Of a DNA stretch of 64,000 nucleotides, positions 54,426 through 63,621 are shown piece by piece. A program made the position numbers and the translations under genes. The stretch comes from Acetobacter oryzifermentans. GTDB taxonomy: Bacteria; Pseudomonadota; Alphaproteobacteria; Acetobacterales; Acetobacteraceae. The notes below the pieces were generated by a model, which was not told where the DNA came from, made no database searches, and worked only from the letters and a program-made list of their open reading frames with translations. The stretch is from assembly GCF_001628715.1 (NCBI RefSeq), contig NZ_CP011120.1, positions 1,240,001-1,304,000 on the forward strand, in the 5' to 3' direction. Every line of letters begins with the position of its first letter. Position 1 is the stretch's first letter.

Positions 54426-55960
54426 CCCGTCGTTTCTATGTAACTACGCCCATCTATTACGTGAACGGAGCGCCCCATATTGGCCACGCTTACACGTCTA
54501 TTGCTGCGGATGTGATGGCCCGCTTTCATCGTCTGGCAGGGGATGAGGTGTTCTTTCTGACAGGCACGGATGAGCACGGCCAGAAGGTAGAGCAGGCTGC
54601 ACAGGCCAATGGCATAGATGCCAAAAGCTTTGCGGATAAGGTTTCGGCCGATTTCCGCAATATGGCCGATGCCATGAACATCTCGTATGATGATTTCATC
54701 CGCACGACAGAGCCGCGCCATATTACCAGCACGCAGGCATTGTGGCAAAAAGTGGCGGATAACGGGGCCATTTGCCTGGGCGCGTATGAGGGCTGGTATG
54801 CTCTGCGTGATGAATGCTTCTACGGTGAAGATGAATTGGTGCCCGGCCCGGATGGCAAAAAAGTTGCTCCCACAGGCGCACCGGTAGAATGGGTGAAGGA
54901 ACCCTCTTACTTCTTCAAGCTGTCTGAATATCAGGATCGGCTGTTGGAGCTGTATGAAAATAATCCGGATTTTCTGGGCCCTCATGGTGCGCGGAATGAG
55001 ATTGTAAGCTTTGTTAAGCAGGGCCTGCGCGATCTTTCCATCAGCCGTACCAGTTTTAAGTGGGGCATTCCTGTTCCGGGTGATGATAAGCACGTTATGT
55101 ATGTGTGGTTTGATGCACTCGCCAATTACCTGAGCGCTCTGGGCTATCCGGATACCTCTGCCCCGCGCATGGCGTTCTGGCCTGCCAACCTGCATCTGGT
55201 TGGCAAGGATATTGCACGCTTCCATGCCGTTTACTGGCCTGCCTTCCTTATGGCTGCTGGTATTGAGCTGCCACGCAAGGTGTTTGCCAACGGCTGGTGG
55301 ACCATTGAAGGCCAGAAGATGAGCAAATCTCTGGGCAATGTGGTGGATCCGCGTGATCTGGTTAAAGAATTCGGGCTAGATGCTGTGCGCTTCTTCCTGC
55401 TGCGCGAAGTGCCTTTTGGCGGGGATAGTGATCTTTCCCGCAAGGCGCTGATTATGCGCAATAATGTGGAATTGGCGAATGATCTGGGCAATCTGGCCCA
55501 GCGTACGCTTTCCCTTGTAGCGCGTAACTGCGGTGGTGTTCTGCCAGAACGCCGTACGCTAACGGAAGAAGATACCCATCTGCTAGGGCAGGTGATGGTG
55601 CTGCCCGATCTGCTGAAATCTCAGATTGAGCGGTGTGCACTTACAGACGCGCTGGAAGATGTGTGGAAGGTGATCCGCGCCTGCAACGCGTATATCGACC
55701 ATCAGGCCCCGTGGGCGTTGCGCAAGACAGACCCAGAACGCATGAAGGACGTGTTGCGTGTGTTGGTAGATGCCCTGCGCGGTATTGCCACCATGCTCCA
55801 GCCGTTCATGCCGCAGAGCATGGAACGCATGTTGGACCAGCTTTCTGTTACGGCAGAAGAACGCAGCTTTGCCGCGCTGGAAACACCATTGCCCGGTGGG
55901 CGTCAGCTTCCGGCACCACAGGGCATTTTCCCCCGTTATGTTGAGCCAGAACAGGCATAA
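54422..55960 (+). CDS. metG: Methionyl-tRNA synthetase
   Basis: Charges initiator and elongator tRNA-Met. The 512 residues show the HIGH motif (PHIGH), the KMSKS motif (QKMSKSLG), LTGTDEHGQKVEQ, and an anticodon-binding helical domain, without the C-terminal dimerisation domain of E. coli MetG. The protein therefore belongs to the shorter bacterial class. GAYEGWYALRDECFYGEDEL is the family block in the connective region. It overlaps holB (ATGA) and tatD (TAATG). Confidence 0.96.
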   Translation: MTRRFYVTTPIYYVNGAPHIGHAYTSIAADVMARFHRLAGDEVFFLTGTDEHGQKVEQAAQANGIDAKSFADKVSADFRNMADAMNISYDDFIRTTEPRHITSTQALWQKVADNGAICLGAYEGWYALRDECFYGEDELVPGPDGKKVAPTGAPVEWVKEPSYFFKLSEYQDRLLELYENNPDFLGPHGARNEIVSFVKQGLRDLSISRTSFKWGIPVPGDDKHVMYVWFDALANYLSALGYPDTSAPRMAFWPANLHLVGKDIARFHAVYWPAFLMAAGIELPRKVFANGWWTIEGQKMSKSLGNVVDPRDLVKEFGLDAVRFFLLREVPFGGDSDLSRKALIMRNNVELANDLGNLAQRTLSLVARNCGGVLPERRTLTEEDTHLLGQVMVLPDLLKSQIERCALTDALEDVWKVIRACNAYIDHQAPWALRKTDPERMKDVLRVLVDALRGIATMLQPFMPQSMERMLDQLSVTAEERSFAALETPLPGGRQLPAPQGIFPRYVEPEQA

Positions 55961-56772
55961 TGATGACAGAGGACAGTACAAAGCTGGCAGGGTTGATAGA
56001 TTCTCACTGTCATCTTGATCATTTCTCAGCCGAGGAAATGCCAGAACTGCTTGAGGCCGCTAAGGATGCGGGCTTGGGTGGTATGGTCACTATTGGTACT
56101 CGCTTGGCGCGTGCGCCAGAACAAAAGGCGCTGGCCAAGCTGGATACGCCAGACATGCGCGTATGGTGCACCGTTGGCACGCATCCGGACCATGTAGAGG
56201 AAGAACCTCTTCCTACTGTTGCGGATATTGTGGCCATTGCAGATGTGCCCGAAGTGATAGGCATTGGTGAAACCGGGCTGGATTACTTCCACGGCAAGGA
56301 AGATGTGCGCCCGCTCCAGCATGAGTATTTTCGCCAGCATATTCGCGCTGCGCGGGAATTGAATGTGCCGGTTATCATCCATGCCCGTCAGGCAGATGAG
56401 GATGTGGCCAGTATCTTAGAGGAAGAACATGCAAAAGGGGCTTTTCCCATTTTGTTGCATTGTTTTGCCTCAGGCCCAGAGCTGGCGCAGCGCGTGGTCA
56501 ATCTGGGCGGATATGTTAGTTTTTCCGGTATCGCCACATTTCCGAAATGTGATGAGATACGGGCCGTTGCGCGGGATATTCCGGCAGACCGCATTGTGGT
56601 GGAAACGGATTCTCCCTATCTCGCGCCCGTGCCAAAGCGGGGTAAGCGCAATCAGCCTGCTTTTGTGGCGCACACGGCAGCCCGGATTGCGCAGGAACGT
56701 GGTATGGAACTGCCTGATTTCACCCGCATGACTACAGAAAATTTTTACCGGTTATTCCGCAAAGCCGTGTGA
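55960..56772 (+). CDS. tatD: TatD-family metal-dependent hydrolase
   Basis: TIM-barrel metal-dependent hydrolase, reported as a 3'-exonuclease or D-aminoacyl-tRNA deacylase in relatives. The 270 residues have the HxH motif in LIDSHCHLDH, the acid residue in GETGLDYF, RQHIRAARELNVPVIIHAR, and ETDSPYLAP. The start overlaps the metG stop by one base. The order metG-tatD-MBL is conserved in alphaproteobacteria. It ends 31 bases before the MBL gene. Confidence 0.93.
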   Translation: MMTEDSTKLAGLIDSHCHLDHFSAEEMPELLEAAKDAGLGGMVTIGTRLARAPEQKALAKLDTPDMRVWCTVGTHPDHVEEEPLPTVADIVAIADVPEVIGIGETGLDYFHGKEDVRPLQHEYFRQHIRAARELNVPVIIHARQADEDVASILEEEHAKGAFPILLHCFASGPELAQRVVNLGGYVSFSGIATFPKCDEIRAVARDIPADRIVVETDSPYLAPVPKRGKRNQPAFVAHTAARIAQERGMELPDFTRMTTENFYRLFRKAV

Positions 56773-56803
56773 TGGTTGCCGAGAAAAAGCGGAGTAAGCG
56801 GGT

Positions 56804-57598
56804 ATGAAAGTTACAGTTCTGGGGTGTGGTGGGTCTGCCGGTGTGCCTATGGTGGGCGGGGCCGATGGCCATGGAATCTGGGGCGCGTGTAACCCGAAGG
56901 AGCCTCGGAATACCCGCACCCGTTCTTCTATTTTACTGCGGTTAAAAAACGGTGCTGGCGTGTTGGTGGATACAGGGCCAGATTTGCGCGCCCAGCTTCT
57001 GGTAAATGGCATTAAGGATTTTCAGTCCATTATCTTTACCCATGCCCATGCAGACCATATTTCTGGGCTGGATGAAGTGCGCGCCATTAATCGCGTAATT
57101 CAAAAGCCGCTACATGCTTACGGTGCAGCGGAAACGCTAGAAGATATTCAGCGGCGGTTTGATTATGTGTTCAAACCGTGGACACCCCCAAACTTCTTCC
57201 GTGCTGTGGTGCAGGCGCACCCGGTAGAAATGGGGCAACCTATTACCATAAGCGGCACGGAGTTTACCTTTTTCAATCAGGTACACGGGCGTGTTGGGTC
57301 AACAGGCGTGCGTTGTGGCGGTTTTGTTTACAGCACGGATGTTGTGGAGTTTCCCGAAGCATCTCTAGACATTCTGCGTGGGGTGGATACGTGGATGGTG
57401 GATTGCTTCCAACGGCAGCCTCATAGTGCACATGCTTGGTTGGAGCGGGTGTTGGAATGGCAGCAAGCTTTCAATCCACGCCGCATGATACTTACCCATA
57501 TGGGCCCGGATATGGATTGGCAGTGGATGCAGGATCATCTTCCCGCAGGTGTAGAGCCCGCATGGGATGGCGCTGTGTTTGAAGTGGCTGATCCCTGA
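56804..57598 (+). CDS. MBL-fold metallohydrolase (PhnP-like)
   Basis: A 264-residue metallo-beta-lactamase-fold protein of the PhnP/Pnp branch. GCGGSAGVPMVGG at the start and THAHADH (about 76-82) provide metal ligands. YSTDVVEFPEASLDILRGVDTWMVD and LTHMGPDMDW are the further ligand blocks. Relatives are cyclic phosphodiesterases; the substrate is unknown here. It ends the dacC-tatD run and is followed by a terminator. Confidence 0.85.
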   Translation: MKVTVLGCGGSAGVPMVGGADGHGIWGACNPKEPRNTRTRSSILLRLKNGAGVLVDTGPDLRAQLLVNGIKDFQSIIFTHAHADHISGLDEVRAINRVIQKPLHAYGAAETLEDIQRRFDYVFKPWTPPNFFRAVVQAHPVEMGQPITISGTEFTFFNQVHGRVGSTGVRCGGFVYSTDVVEFPEASLDILRGVDTWMVDCFQRQPHSAHAWLERVLEWQQAFNPRRMILTHMGPDMDWQWMQDHLPAGVEPAWDGAVFEVADP

Positions 57599-57609
57599 AA
57601 TAAAGGCAC

Positions 57610-57652
57610 CAGAGGGCTTGCCTGTGTAAGCAAAACCCTCTGTTTTGTGTTT
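57610..57652 (+). terminator. Terminator after the MBL gene
   Basis: CAGAGGG (57610-57616) and CCCTCTG (57636-57642) form a stem with an inner GCTTGC-type pairing, followed by TTTTGTGTTT. The gap to the convergent universal stress gene is only 59 bases. Confidence 0.7.
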
Positions 57653-57657
57653 GGGTC

Positions 57658-58536
57658 TTAGCGGCTCATCAGTACCGTAATGTCTGCATGTTCCAGCGTA
57701 TAACGGGTTACACCGCCCAGAATAAGCTGGCGCAGACGGGAGTGGGAGTAAGCGCCCATTGCCAGCATGTCTGCATCAAAGTCCTTACACGCGGCTTCCA
57801 GCCCTTTGCCTACATCGCGATCCACGGGCGGGAATTCCACACAATCAGCCGTAATGCCGTGGATGGCTAGATAATCCACTACGTCCCGCGCAGTGGGGCC
57901 ACGGCGCTGATAATCTCCACAATGCAGCACACGCACAGCCTCTGCCGTAAGCGCCCATGCCAAAGCACCGCGTAGCGCGGATGAGGCTTCTGCCGTGCCA
58001 TTCCAGGCAATGCAAACGCGTTTAATAAGCCCTTTGGGCGGTGTGCGTGGGGCAATTACCACTGGGCGTCCGCTATCAAACAGAACGGCATGCAGGGTTT
58101 CGGAAGATGAGACAGCATCACCGGAATCCGGGTGCGGCACGAGTGTAAAGTCAGACAAGCGAGCCTGTGCAGGCACAATTTCACTTTCCGCACCACGCAT
58201 GATGTTGAAGCTGATTGTTGGCGCATCCATAGGGAAGGGGCCGCGTGGGGGCACAACCTGAATATCTGGATGCGCGGCCACAAAGCGTTCAAACAGAGCA
58301 TGCACTTCATGCGCATGGCGTGCGCCTTCATGCTCGGCAGAGCGCATCAGATCTTCCACCATAGCGCCGGAAAGGCCTTCACCAGCCAATGGCGCCATTT
58401 CCCGCCCATCTGGGCGAATGTGCAGTACAGCCAGATGCGCGCCAAAGCGGCGGGCAAAGTTGTAGCCTCGGATAAGTGCGGCTTCAGCATTAGAGGTGCT
58501 GGGAAGCGGCAGCAGAATTTTACGAACGTCTTTCAT
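57658..58536 (-). CDS. Universal stress protein with tandem UspA domains
   Basis: A 292-residue cytoplasmic protein with two UspA domains: residues about 1-145 (KILLPLPSTSNAEAAL, AHLAVLHI) and about 155-292 (KRVCIAWNGTAEASSALRGALAWAL). The second ends LAMGAYSHSRLRQLILGGVTRYTLEHADITVLMS and has the G-x2-G-x9-G(S/T)-like nucleotide motif, so ATP binding is possible. The ATG at 58536 gives the family-like MKDVRKILLPL; the open frame further upstream is not conserved-looking. It is downstream of pdxH on the same strand but separated by 53 bases. Confidence 0.88.
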   Translation of the reverse strand: MKDVRKILLPLPSTSNAEAALIRGYNFARRFGAHLAVLHIRPDGREMAPLAGEGLSGAMVEDLMRSAEHEGARHAHEVHALFERFVAAHPDIQVVPPRGPFPMDAPTISFNIMRGAESEIVPAQARLSDFTLVPHPDSGDAVSSSETLHAVLFDSGRPVVIAPRTPPKGLIKRVCIAWNGTAEASSALRGALAWALTAEAVRVLHCGDYQRRGPTARDVVDYLAIHGITADCVEFPPVDRDVGKGLEAACKDFDADMLAMGAYSHSRLRQLILGGVTRYTLEHADITVLMSR

Positions 58537-58589
58537 TCTTATTTTTCTCCGCTGTCTTTTAAAATAATGTGTTTCAAGTGGCTGTGCGC

Positions 58590-59228
58590 TTACGGATATA
58601 AACGCGTGACATCCCAATCGTTTCCATTGCGTGCCCATACAGCGCGATCATGCAAGCGGAAGCGCCGTTCCTGCCAGAACTCAAAATATTCTGGGTTTAC
58701 TCGATAGCCAGACCAGTTGGCCGGACGAGGGATTGGGTCTTGCGGGTATGTTTCTTCCACCTGCTTGAGGCGTTCTTCAAAGATGGCACGGTTTGCCAGC
58801 GGGCGGGATTGATCCGAGGCCACGGCGCCAAGGCGGGAAACACGGCTCCGACTCGCAAAATATGCATCGGCTTCTTCCGGTGTTACAGGGGTAACAGCCC
58901 CTTCAATCCGAATCTGGCGGCGCTGGCTTTTCCAATGGAACAGCAGGGCGACGTGCGGGTTTTCTTCCAGCTCACGCCCTTTGCGGCTGTGCATGTTGGT
59001 ATAAAAAACAAACCCCCGATGGTCTGCCCCTTTTAACAGCACAATGCGGGCCGATGGTCTGCCATCTCGCGTGGCGGTGGCCAGCACCATGGCGTTGGGG
59101 TCGTTCACCTCTGTCTTTTCCGCCTCCTTCATCCATGTCTCAAACAGCGTAAACGGGTTGGCTGTCAGATCAATCAAAGGCTGACTGTCTAATGGGAGGG
59201 CCGCGGGAGAAGGTGAGGTTTCCGTCAT
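58590..59228 (-). CDS. pdxH: Pyridoxamine 5'-phosphate oxidase PdxH
   Basis: FMN-dependent oxidase that makes PLP from PNP or PMP; PLP serves several enzymes in this window (BioF, the decarboxylase). The 212 residues show the FMN-binding block SARIVLLKGADHRGFVFYTNMHSRKGRELEENP. They also carry the conserved C-terminal RRFRLHDRAVWAR with the final RLYP. The ATG at 59228 is preferred over a TTG four codons earlier. It is divergent from fabI with 187 bases between. Confidence 0.94.
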   Translation of the reverse strand: MTETSPSPAALPLDSQPLIDLTANPFTLFETWMKEAEKTEVNDPNAMVLATATRDGRPSARIVLLKGADHRGFVFYTNMHSRKGRELEENPHVALLFHWKSQRRQIRIEGAVTPVTPEEADAYFASRSRVSRLGAVASDQSRPLANRAIFEERLKQVEETYPQDPIPRPANWSGYRVNPEYFEFWQERRFRLHDRAVWARNGNDWDVTRLYP

Positions 59229-59415
59229 GCTCGGACTCAATTCGTGTTCGTTTACGTAAAGCTACGGCATTGCAGCTTTGTGCCTGTTATCATACTCCTA
59301 CGTTCACCGGGTTTGAAGCATGCGTGTCGCTTTGCTCTTGTTTCAATAGCGTGTGTATGCGACCAACCAGCTAACATTCGGATATTTGAACAACAGAAAT
59401 AGGTTGAGGTCACGC

Positions 59416-60255
59416 ATGTCTTCTCCCAACGCCACATTGCCTGCTCAGGGAACGCTTATGAAGGGCAAGAAGGGTCTGGTAATGGGTGTCGCTAATGATC
59501 GTTCCATTGCATGGGGCATTGCCTCCGCCGTTGCGGCACAGGGTGGGGAGCTTGCATTTACGTATCAGGGCGAAGCTCTGGGCAAGCGCGTGCAGCCTCT
59601 GGCAGAAAGCGTAGGCTCCAGCCTGGTTCTGCCCTGCGATGTGACAGATGACGCCGCCATTGATGCTACTTTTGCCACCATTGAAAAAGAATGGGGTGAA
59701 CTGGACTTTGTGGTGCACGCCATTGGCTGGGCAGACAAGCAGTTCCTGCGTGGGCGGTATGTTGATACCCCGCGTGAAGCGTTTTTGAAGGCGCTGGATA
59801 TTTCCTGCTATTCCTTTACGGCGGTTGCGCAGCGCGCCTCCAAGCTGATGAAAAATGGCGGTTCTTTGCTTACCCTGAGTTATCTGGGGGCAGAACGTGT
59901 CATGCCGCATTATAATGTTATGGGTGTTGCAAAAGCTGCGCTGGAAGCCTCGGTGCGTTATATGGCAACAGATCTGGGGCGTGATGGTATCCGTGTGAAC
60001 GCCATTTCTGCTGGCCCGATCAAAACCCTTGCTGCCAATGGCATTGGGGATTTCCGCTACATTCTGAAGTGGAACCAGTACAACTCTCCGCTGGAACGCA
60101 ATGTGGCGTTGGAAGAAGTGGGTGGCGCTGGCCTGTATATGGTGTCTGATCTTTCAACCGGCGTAACGGGTGAAGTGCACCATGTGGATTGTGGTTACCA
60201 TGTTGTGGGCATGAAAAACCCAACTGCCCCTGATATTTCTGTAGCTGGGGACTGA
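59416..60255 (+). CDS. fabI: Enoyl-[acyl-carrier-protein] reductase FabI
   Basis: NADH-dependent reductase that completes each fatty acid elongation cycle. The 279-residue short-chain dehydrogenase shows the N-terminal GVANDRSIAWGIA cofactor block and VVHAIGWADK. The catalytic Y-x6-K is in HYNVMGVAKAALEA, and AISAGPIKTLAANGI follows. The ATG at 59416 matches family N-termini; the frame could start 21 codons earlier but looks unlike FabI. It begins a short run with aroC nine bases downstream. With FabI present, the flavoprotein at 36416 need not be a FabK. Confidence 0.96.
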   Translation: MSSPNATLPAQGTLMKGKKGLVMGVANDRSIAWGIASAVAAQGGELAFTYQGEALGKRVQPLAESVGSSLVLPCDVTDDAAIDATFATIEKEWGELDFVVHAIGWADKQFLRGRYVDTPREAFLKALDISCYSFTAVAQRASKLMKNGGSLLTLSYLGAERVMPHYNVMGVAKAALEASVRYMATDLGRDGIRVNAISAGPIKTLAANGIGDFRYILKWNQYNSPLERNVALEEVGGAGLYMVSDLSTGVTGEVHHVDCGYHVVGMKNPTAPDISVAGD

Positions 60256-60264
60256 GGGCGCACC

Positions 60265-61335
60265 GTGTCTTACAATACCTTCGGACAGCTTTTTCGTGTG
60301 ACCACATGGGGTGAAAGCCACGGCCCAGCCATTGGCTGTGTTGTAGATGGGTGCCCGCCACGTCTGGCGTTAACAGAAGCGGATATTCAGCCGTTTTTGG
60401 ATAAGCGCAAGCCGGGGCAATCCGCCTTTACCACACAGCGTAAAGAGCCGGATCAGGTGCGTATTCTGTCTGGCGTGTTCGAAGGGCAGACAACAGGCAC
60501 GCCTATCTCTTTGATGATCGAAAATACAGATCAGCGCTCGCGCGATTATGGTGATATTGCCCGCACATATCGCCCCGGCCATGCTGATCTGACGTATGAT
60601 CTTAAATACGGCATTCGTGATTATCGTGGGGGCGGGCGTTCCTCTGCGCGTGAAACGGCTTGCCGTGTGGCGGCTGGTGCGGTGGCGCGTAAGATTCTGG
60701 GCAAAGGCGTGCGTATTCGCGCGGCTTTGGTGCAGCTTGGCCCACATGATATCGACCGCACGCGGTGGGATTGGGAAGAGGTAAACCGTAACCCTTTTTT
60801 CTGCCCCGATGCCGGTGTGGTGGCGGAATGGGAAGAATATCTTGCGGGCATTCGTAAGGCGGGTTCTTCTATTGGTGCCGTAATTGAAGTTGTAGCCGAA
60901 GGCGTGCCTGCCGGTTTGGGGGCCCCTGTTTATGGCAAGCTGGATTCAGATCTGGCTGCTGCTCTTATGAGCATCAACGCCGTAAAAGGTGTAGAAATTG
61001 GCGATGGATTTGCTTCGGCATCCCTCACCGGGCAGGAAAATGCAGACCCATTATATATCCGAGATGGCAAGCTGACTTTTGGTGCTAACCATGCAGGCGG
61101 CATTTTGGGTGGCATTTCCAGCGGTCAGCCTATTGTGGCGCGTTTTGCTGTTAAGCCCACCAGTTCCATGCTCACGCCTGTTCCTTCCATCACCACCGAT
61201 GGCAAGGAAACGGAAGTAATCACCAAAGGGCGGCATGATCCATGCGTGGGTATTCGTGCCGTGCCTGTGGGTGAGGCCATGATGGCCTGCGTGTTGGCAG
61301 ACCATCTGATGCGCCATCGGGCACAGATGGGCTAA
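60265..61335 (+). CDS. aroC: Chorismate synthase AroC
   Basis: Final shikimate-pathway enzyme, making chorismate from EPSP with reduced FMN. The 356 residues carry [17 protein letters not shown] near the N-terminus, [29 protein letters not shown] in the middle and [15 protein letters not shown] at the end, the three AroC signatures. The start codon is GTG, nine bases after fabI, so the two are likely co-transcribed; fabI-aroC order occurs in several alphaproteobacteria. Confidence 0.97.
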   Translation: MSYNTFGQLFRVTTWGESHGPAIGCVVDGCPPRLALTEADIQPFLDKRKPGQSAFTTQRKEPDQVRILSGVFEGQTTGTPISLMIENTDQRSRDYGDIARTYRPGHADLTYDLKYGIRDYRGGGRSSARETACRVAAGAVARKILGKGVRIRAALVQLGPHDIDRTRWDWEEVNRNPFFCPDAGVVAEWEEYLAGIRKAGSSIGAVIEVVAEGVPAGLGAPVYGKLDSDLAAALMSINAVKGVEIGDGFASASLTGQENADPLYIRDGKLTFGANHAGGILGGISSGQPIVARFAVKPTSSMLTPVPSITTDGKETEVITKGRHDPCVGIRAVPVGEAMMACVLADHLMRHRAQMG

Positions 61336-61351
61336 AACGCCTACCTCACCT

Positions 61352-61786
61352 TTAGTCCAGCAAAGTGGCTTCCAAGGTAATGGAGGCCCCTTTGAACAGT
61401 TTGGAAACCGGGCAACCTTCCTTAGCTTTTGTGGCCAGTTTTTCAAACTGATCAGCCGTGGCACCCGGAATACGCGCCTTAAGGGTGAGGTTAACTGTAT
61501 CTATTTCAAACCCGCCATCCTTTTTGTTCAAGCTGACATCTGCCCGTGTATCAATGGCAGAGGCGGTAAGCCCTGCTTCACCCAAAATAAGCGAAAGAGC
61601 CATGGAAAAGCAGGCCGCATGGGCAGCGCCCAAAAGCTCTTCTGGGTTGGAGCCGGGTTTGCCTTCAAACCGGGTATTAAAGCCGTAAGGTTGATCTTTT
61701 AAGGCGCCACTTTCGGTAGAAATTGTGCCTTTGCCTTCCTTAATAGCGCCTTCCCAATGGGCTGTGCCGTATTTGATTATGCTCAT
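61352..61786 (-). CDS. OsmC-family peroxiredoxin
   Basis: A 144-residue OsmC/Ohr-fold thiol peroxidase, acting on organic hydroperoxides. The two redox cysteines are in HAACFSMAL (about residue 59) and GCPVSKLFKG (about residue 124). EELLGAAHAACFSMALSLIL is the hallmark helix. It resembles the OsmC branch (length, GTISTESG) more than Ohr. Convergent with aroC by 16 bases; its upstream 287-base gap faces mqo. Confidence 0.92.
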   Translation of the reverse strand: MSIIKYGTAHWEGAIKEGKGTISTESGALKDQPYGFNTRFEGKPGSNPEELLGAAHAACFSMALSLILGEAGLTASAIDTRADVSLNKKDGGFEIDTVNLTLKARIPGATADQFEKLATKAKEGCPVSKLFKGASITLEATLLD

Positions 61787-62073
61787 GTAAAAACCCTTCC
61801 ATTTATGTGTGCATGCTAGAAAACCATTCTAACGGTTAGCAGCCCAAACGCCTTTCTGGGGGAATGGTTCAGGAAAAGCTGCCATGCTCTCGCAGAGATG
61901 AGCAGGCGAGAGCGCAACGATGTGCCTATAATGCTTTTCAGTTAAAGGCCTGCCGCGCGCGCATACTTCTTTCTTGCATGCAAAAGAAGTTGGGAGCATG
62001 TGCAGGTATGGATCCAGCCCTGCCAGCATGTAAGGTGCAAAAGGCAAATACGGCTGACAATGCGGAGACCACG

Positions 62074-63573
62074 ATGAGTTCCACCACGACCGATACCGCT
62101 TCTTCTGTTGATGTCGTCCTGATCGGTGGGGGCGTCATGAGCGCCACGCTAGGAACCCTGCTGCGGCAGCTTCAGCCGGACTGGAGCATCAGTATTTTTG
62201 AACGCATGGATAGCGTGGCGGAAGAAAGCTCCAACGCATGGAATAATGCTGGCACAGGCCATTCCGCCTTGTGTGAGCTAAACTACACACCACAGCAGGC
62301 CGATGGCAGCGTTGATATTAGCAAAGCCATTAACGTAAACGAGCAGTTTCAGGTTTCTCGCCAGTTTTGGACATATCTGGTTGAGCAGAACATTCTGGCT
62401 TCTGCGCGAGATTTCCTAACCCCCGTGCCACATATGAGCTTTGTATGGGGGGATAAAAACGTGTCCTTCCTGCAAGCGCGTTACAAGGCGCTGAGTGCGC
62501 ATCCGCTGTTTTCCGGCATGGAGTTTACGCAGGATCAGGCGCAGATTGCGCAGTGGGCGCCACTCATTATGCGTAATCGCCCCGCAGGGCAGAATTTGGC
62601 CGTTACCCGCAGCCTGCGTGGCACGGATGTAAACTTTGGTGCATTAACGCGCTTACTGTTTACCTATCTGGTGAGCACCCCGGCTTGCACACTGCATACA
62701 AAGCATGATGTACATGATATTCGCCGGGATTCAGATGGCCGCTGGGTTATCAAGGTGCAAGACACGCGCCTGAATACCGAGCGTGAGGTTAAGGCGCGGT
62801 TTGTCTTTATTGGCGGGGGTGGCGGAGCCCTGCCGCTGTTGCAGAAAACGGGTATTCCAGAATCTCGCGGTGTTGGCGGTTTTCCGGTAAGTGGCCAGTT
62901 CCTGCGCTGTACCAACCCGGATATTATTGCCCAGCACCATGCCAAAATTTACGGCAAGGCTTCTGTTGGCGCGCCGCCCATGTCTGTTCCGCATTTGGAT
63001 ACACGCATGATAGATGGCACACCAGCACTGCTGTTTGGCCCATATGCGGGCTTTTCCACCCGGTTCCTGAAAAATGGTTCTCTGATGGATCTGCCGCGTT
63101 CCATCCGGGCGGGCAATATCAGCGCCATGCTGGCGGTCGCTCGTGATAACTGGCCGCTCACCAAGTATCTGATCGAACAGGTTATGCAGTCTCACAATGA
63201 TCGGATAAAGGCGCTGCGTGACTTTATTCCCGATGCCCAAGCCAAGGATTGGGAACTGGTTGTGGCGGGCCAGCGTGTGCAGATTATCAAGAAAGACGCC
63301 AAAAAAGGTGGTGTTCTGCAATTTGGTACGGAAGTTATTTCCAGCGCAGATGGATCTGTGGCCGCACTTCTGGGGGCTTCTCCGGGGGCTTCTACCGCAG
63401 CCCCAATCATGCTGACAGTGTTGAAGAAGTGCTTTGCCAGTAAGCTGCCAGAGTGGGAAGATAAGCTGAAGCAGATTATCCCATCTTACGGCCAGAAACT
63501 GGCGGATAATCCGGCACTGTGTGCACAGCTATTTGATAAAACCACCAGCGTTCTGGGGCTGAAGGAAGCCTGA
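62074..63573 (+). CDS. mqo: Malate:quinone oxidoreductase Mqo
   Basis: FAD-dependent, membrane-associated enzyme that oxidises malate to oxaloacetate and passes electrons to ubiquinone; acetic acid bacteria often use it in place of NAD malate dehydrogenase. The 499 residues start with a FAD motif IGGGVMSATLGTLL. ESSNAWNNAGTGHSALCELNYTP, EQFQVSRQFW, VGGFPVSGQFL and GPYAGFSTRFLKNGS are Mqo blocks. ATG at 62074 has GGAG upstream. The frame is open for another 70 codons upstream (from 61864), but that region is cysteine-rich and unlike Mqo. Confidence 0.96.
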   Translation: MSSTTTDTASSVDVVLIGGGVMSATLGTLLRQLQPDWSISIFERMDSVAEESSNAWNNAGTGHSALCELNYTPQQADGSVDISKAINVNEQFQVSRQFWTYLVEQNILASARDFLTPVPHMSFVWGDKNVSFLQARYKALSAHPLFSGMEFTQDQAQIAQWAPLIMRNRPAGQNLAVTRSLRGTDVNFGALTRLLFTYLVSTPACTLHTKHDVHDIRRDSDGRWVIKVQDTRLNTEREVKARFVFIGGGGGALPLLQKTGIPESRGVGGFPVSGQFLRCTNPDIIAQHHAKIYGKASVGAPPMSVPHLDTRMIDGTPALLFGPYAGFSTRFLKNGSLMDLPRSIRAGNISAMLAVARDNWPLTKYLIEQVMQSHNDRIKALRDFIPDAQAKDWELVVAGQRVQIIKKDAKKGGVLQFGTEVISSADGSVAALLGASPGASTAAPIMLTVLKKCFASKLPEWEDKLKQIIPSYGQKLADNPALCAQLFDKTTSVLGLKEA

Positions 63574-63581
63574 TATCGCAG

Positions 63582-63620
63582 AGAGCCTGCTTGTTATAAG
63601 GCAGGCTCTTGTTGCGTTTT
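63582..63620 (+). terminator. Terminator of mqo
   Basis: AGAGCCTGC (63582-63590) and GCAGGCTCT (63601-63609) form a perfect nine-base stem followed by a T-rich stretch, starting nine bases after the stop. Confidence 0.85.
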
Positions 63621-63621
63621 A

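Noticed and set aside
54278-55225. 315-codon open frame opposite metG
   Set aside because: Antisense shadow of the conserved synthetase; no family resemblance.
61864-62073. 70-residue N-terminal extension of Mqo
   Set aside because: Cysteine-rich and unlike Mqo N-termini; the ATG at 62074 with GGAG fits better, though an internal start at 62008 cannot be fully excluded.
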